The notes under the pieces are model-generated. The model saw only the letters and a list, made by a program, of their open reading frames with translations. It had not been told where the DNA came from and made no database searches. The position numbers were made by a program, and so were the translations under genes. Below are positions 62,816-64,000 of a DNA stretch of 64,000 bases, piece after piece. Each line of letters begins with the position of its first letter. Within the stretch, counting starts at the first letter, position 1. This DNA comes from Nissolia schottii. Taxonomy: Eukaryota > Streptophyta > Magnoliopsida > Fabales > Fabaceae. The stretch is taken from NCBI GenBank assembly GCA_003254905.1, contig QANU01094629.1, forward strand, positions 68,704-132,703, written 5' to 3'.

Positions 62816-64000
62816 AAATGGCAATTCAGTATAATCAAGCAAGATCTAAAAAGAACATTCAAACAACTTAAACAACATAAATTAAACTATTACATATATT
62901 AAGCCTAGGCAGTCGATCCTCCTGTGTGCTCTCCATCCACACACATCTTATTTGCATCATCTTCATGATCCACTTCTATGTATCGGCATTTCGTCTCGCT
63001 AATGTTTGAAACCTCTTGTCCATTTGTTCTAGCTAGATTCTACAATCGCGTCTTTTTTTGTGCTTACTGCTTAGGGAAGTTTACCATTGTTGAAGAGATT
63101 CTCAGTTCTCCAATGCAACGTTCCATAGTAACACCATTATAAGTGACTGTGACAGTGTTGTTGTCAACCGACTCTAACAATTGCTTGATTCGTTATCTCA
63201 TTGTATTTGAGTAACCTTATCAGTTGTTTTTCTTGTTGTCATATTGGTAAGAAGCAATGGCAGGAGTTGCTCCTTTTGGACATCACTTTTGGACATGTTT
63301 GAAAATCCTTTCAAGAGATTGACAAACCTTGGTTTAGATCTTGGAAAAGATCTTGGGAACACTACATCAGCTTGCTGTTTCCTCTCCATTATGCTTGGGA
63401 GAAAAACCTTTTCCCCATATCCCCCCATCACGGGTATTACCCATAGATATCCATAGATGTAAGTAAATTTGTCAAACTTATAGGGATGTGAAAAAGTCAA
63501 CCCTGTCAATAAAAGGGTTAGCGCTCCATCTTTTCAGGTTTAGTAGGAATCCTTTGAAGAACCACAAGCTCCTCTTTTGATGCGAAGAACGTCTATATCC
63601 TTCGCGAAGAAAAATTAGAAGGTGTTGTCCACTTAAATGCGACTTCCATTTGCTACATCATCTCTTTTTATGATATTTCATTCAATCCATTTTATTTGCC
63701 ATTTTAAAAAAATTCATTTTATCTATGATTTTTATATATCTATAAAATATTTATTATTTATTTTATACTTTTGCCCTTCACACAATTTTAAGTACATTAT
63801 TAACAAGTGTAAAATTATTAGAACGAATTAATTAAATATTTTGATAAATATACTTTATAATGATAAATTGATTTTAATTTTTTTAATCCTCTTACAAAAT
63901 AAAGCTGATAGGAGGAAGTAAAAAAAATTCAAAGTTTCCTATACAAACACAAATTTTTATAAAATCTCATACCTACGTATTCACAATAAAATACTTTTAT
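62816..64000. other. AT-rich right end of the window
   Basis: A minus-strand frame of 103 codons (63509-63198, MTGLTFSHPYKFD...) and the balanced composition from 62900 to 63620 may be the internal part of the neighbouring CACTA element, but I could not match it to a transposase. 63640-64000 is AT-rich with nothing recognised. Confidence 0.35.

Overview
This is a plant nuclear genomic window. It is very probably from a legume and most likely soybean or a close Glycine relative, judging from UGT73F/P-like glycosyltransferases, AKR4C-type aldo-keto reductases, GT-AG introns, AT-rich intergenic DNA and many plant transposons. The organism call is inference, since no species marker was tested. 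One 712-base run of N and two single Ns show it comes from a draft assembly. No tRNA, rRNA, CRISPR or operon structure was recognised.

Layout. (1) 1.5-12.1 kb: a rearranged cluster of family-1 UDP-glycosyltransferases (UGT73). UGT-A (1534-3258, minus) has one intron. A truncated pseudogene follows (5117-5607). Two near-identical intronless genes, UGT-B (6286-7788, plus) and UGT-C (10279-11778, minus), lie tail to tail in a long inverted repeat with arms of about 2.5 kb. The spacer between the arms and the flank of UGT-A each carry a broken copy of an FkbM-type methyltransferase gene. The intact relative of those copies lies 25 kb away at 34511-36070. (2) 12-34 kb: nested transposable elements. 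These include a retroelement LTR-type repeat split by a 3.15 kb LTR-like insertion, a decayed Copia pol, a structurally complete Copia (20572-25957) with a solo LTR of another element inside its integrase region, a TIR element whose middle is the assembly gap, and a TIR-bounded block of about five 0.3 kb tandem repeats. (3) 34.5-36 kb: the intact two-domain methyltransferase gene. (4) 36-46 kb: CACTA, Gypsy and MITE remnants. (5) 46.8-49.6 kb: a five-exon clade-E-like PP2C phosphatase. (6) 50.5-61.1 kb: two tandem eight-exon AKR4C-like aldo-keto reductase genes on the minus strand. The upstream copy in window order carries a one-base frameshift and the other is intact. (7) 61.5-64 kb: CACTA-like ends and AT-rich DNA.

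Functional reading. The UGT cluster and the AKR pair fit small-molecule metabolism and detoxification: glycosylation of triterpenoids, isoflavonoids or other phenolics, and reduction of reactive aldehydes. The PP2C is a likely membrane-anchored signalling phosphatase. The most interesting structural feature is the UGT inverted duplication. Its convergent genes could produce hairpin RNA and small RNAs, by analogy with the chalcone-synthase inverted repeat at the soybean I locus.
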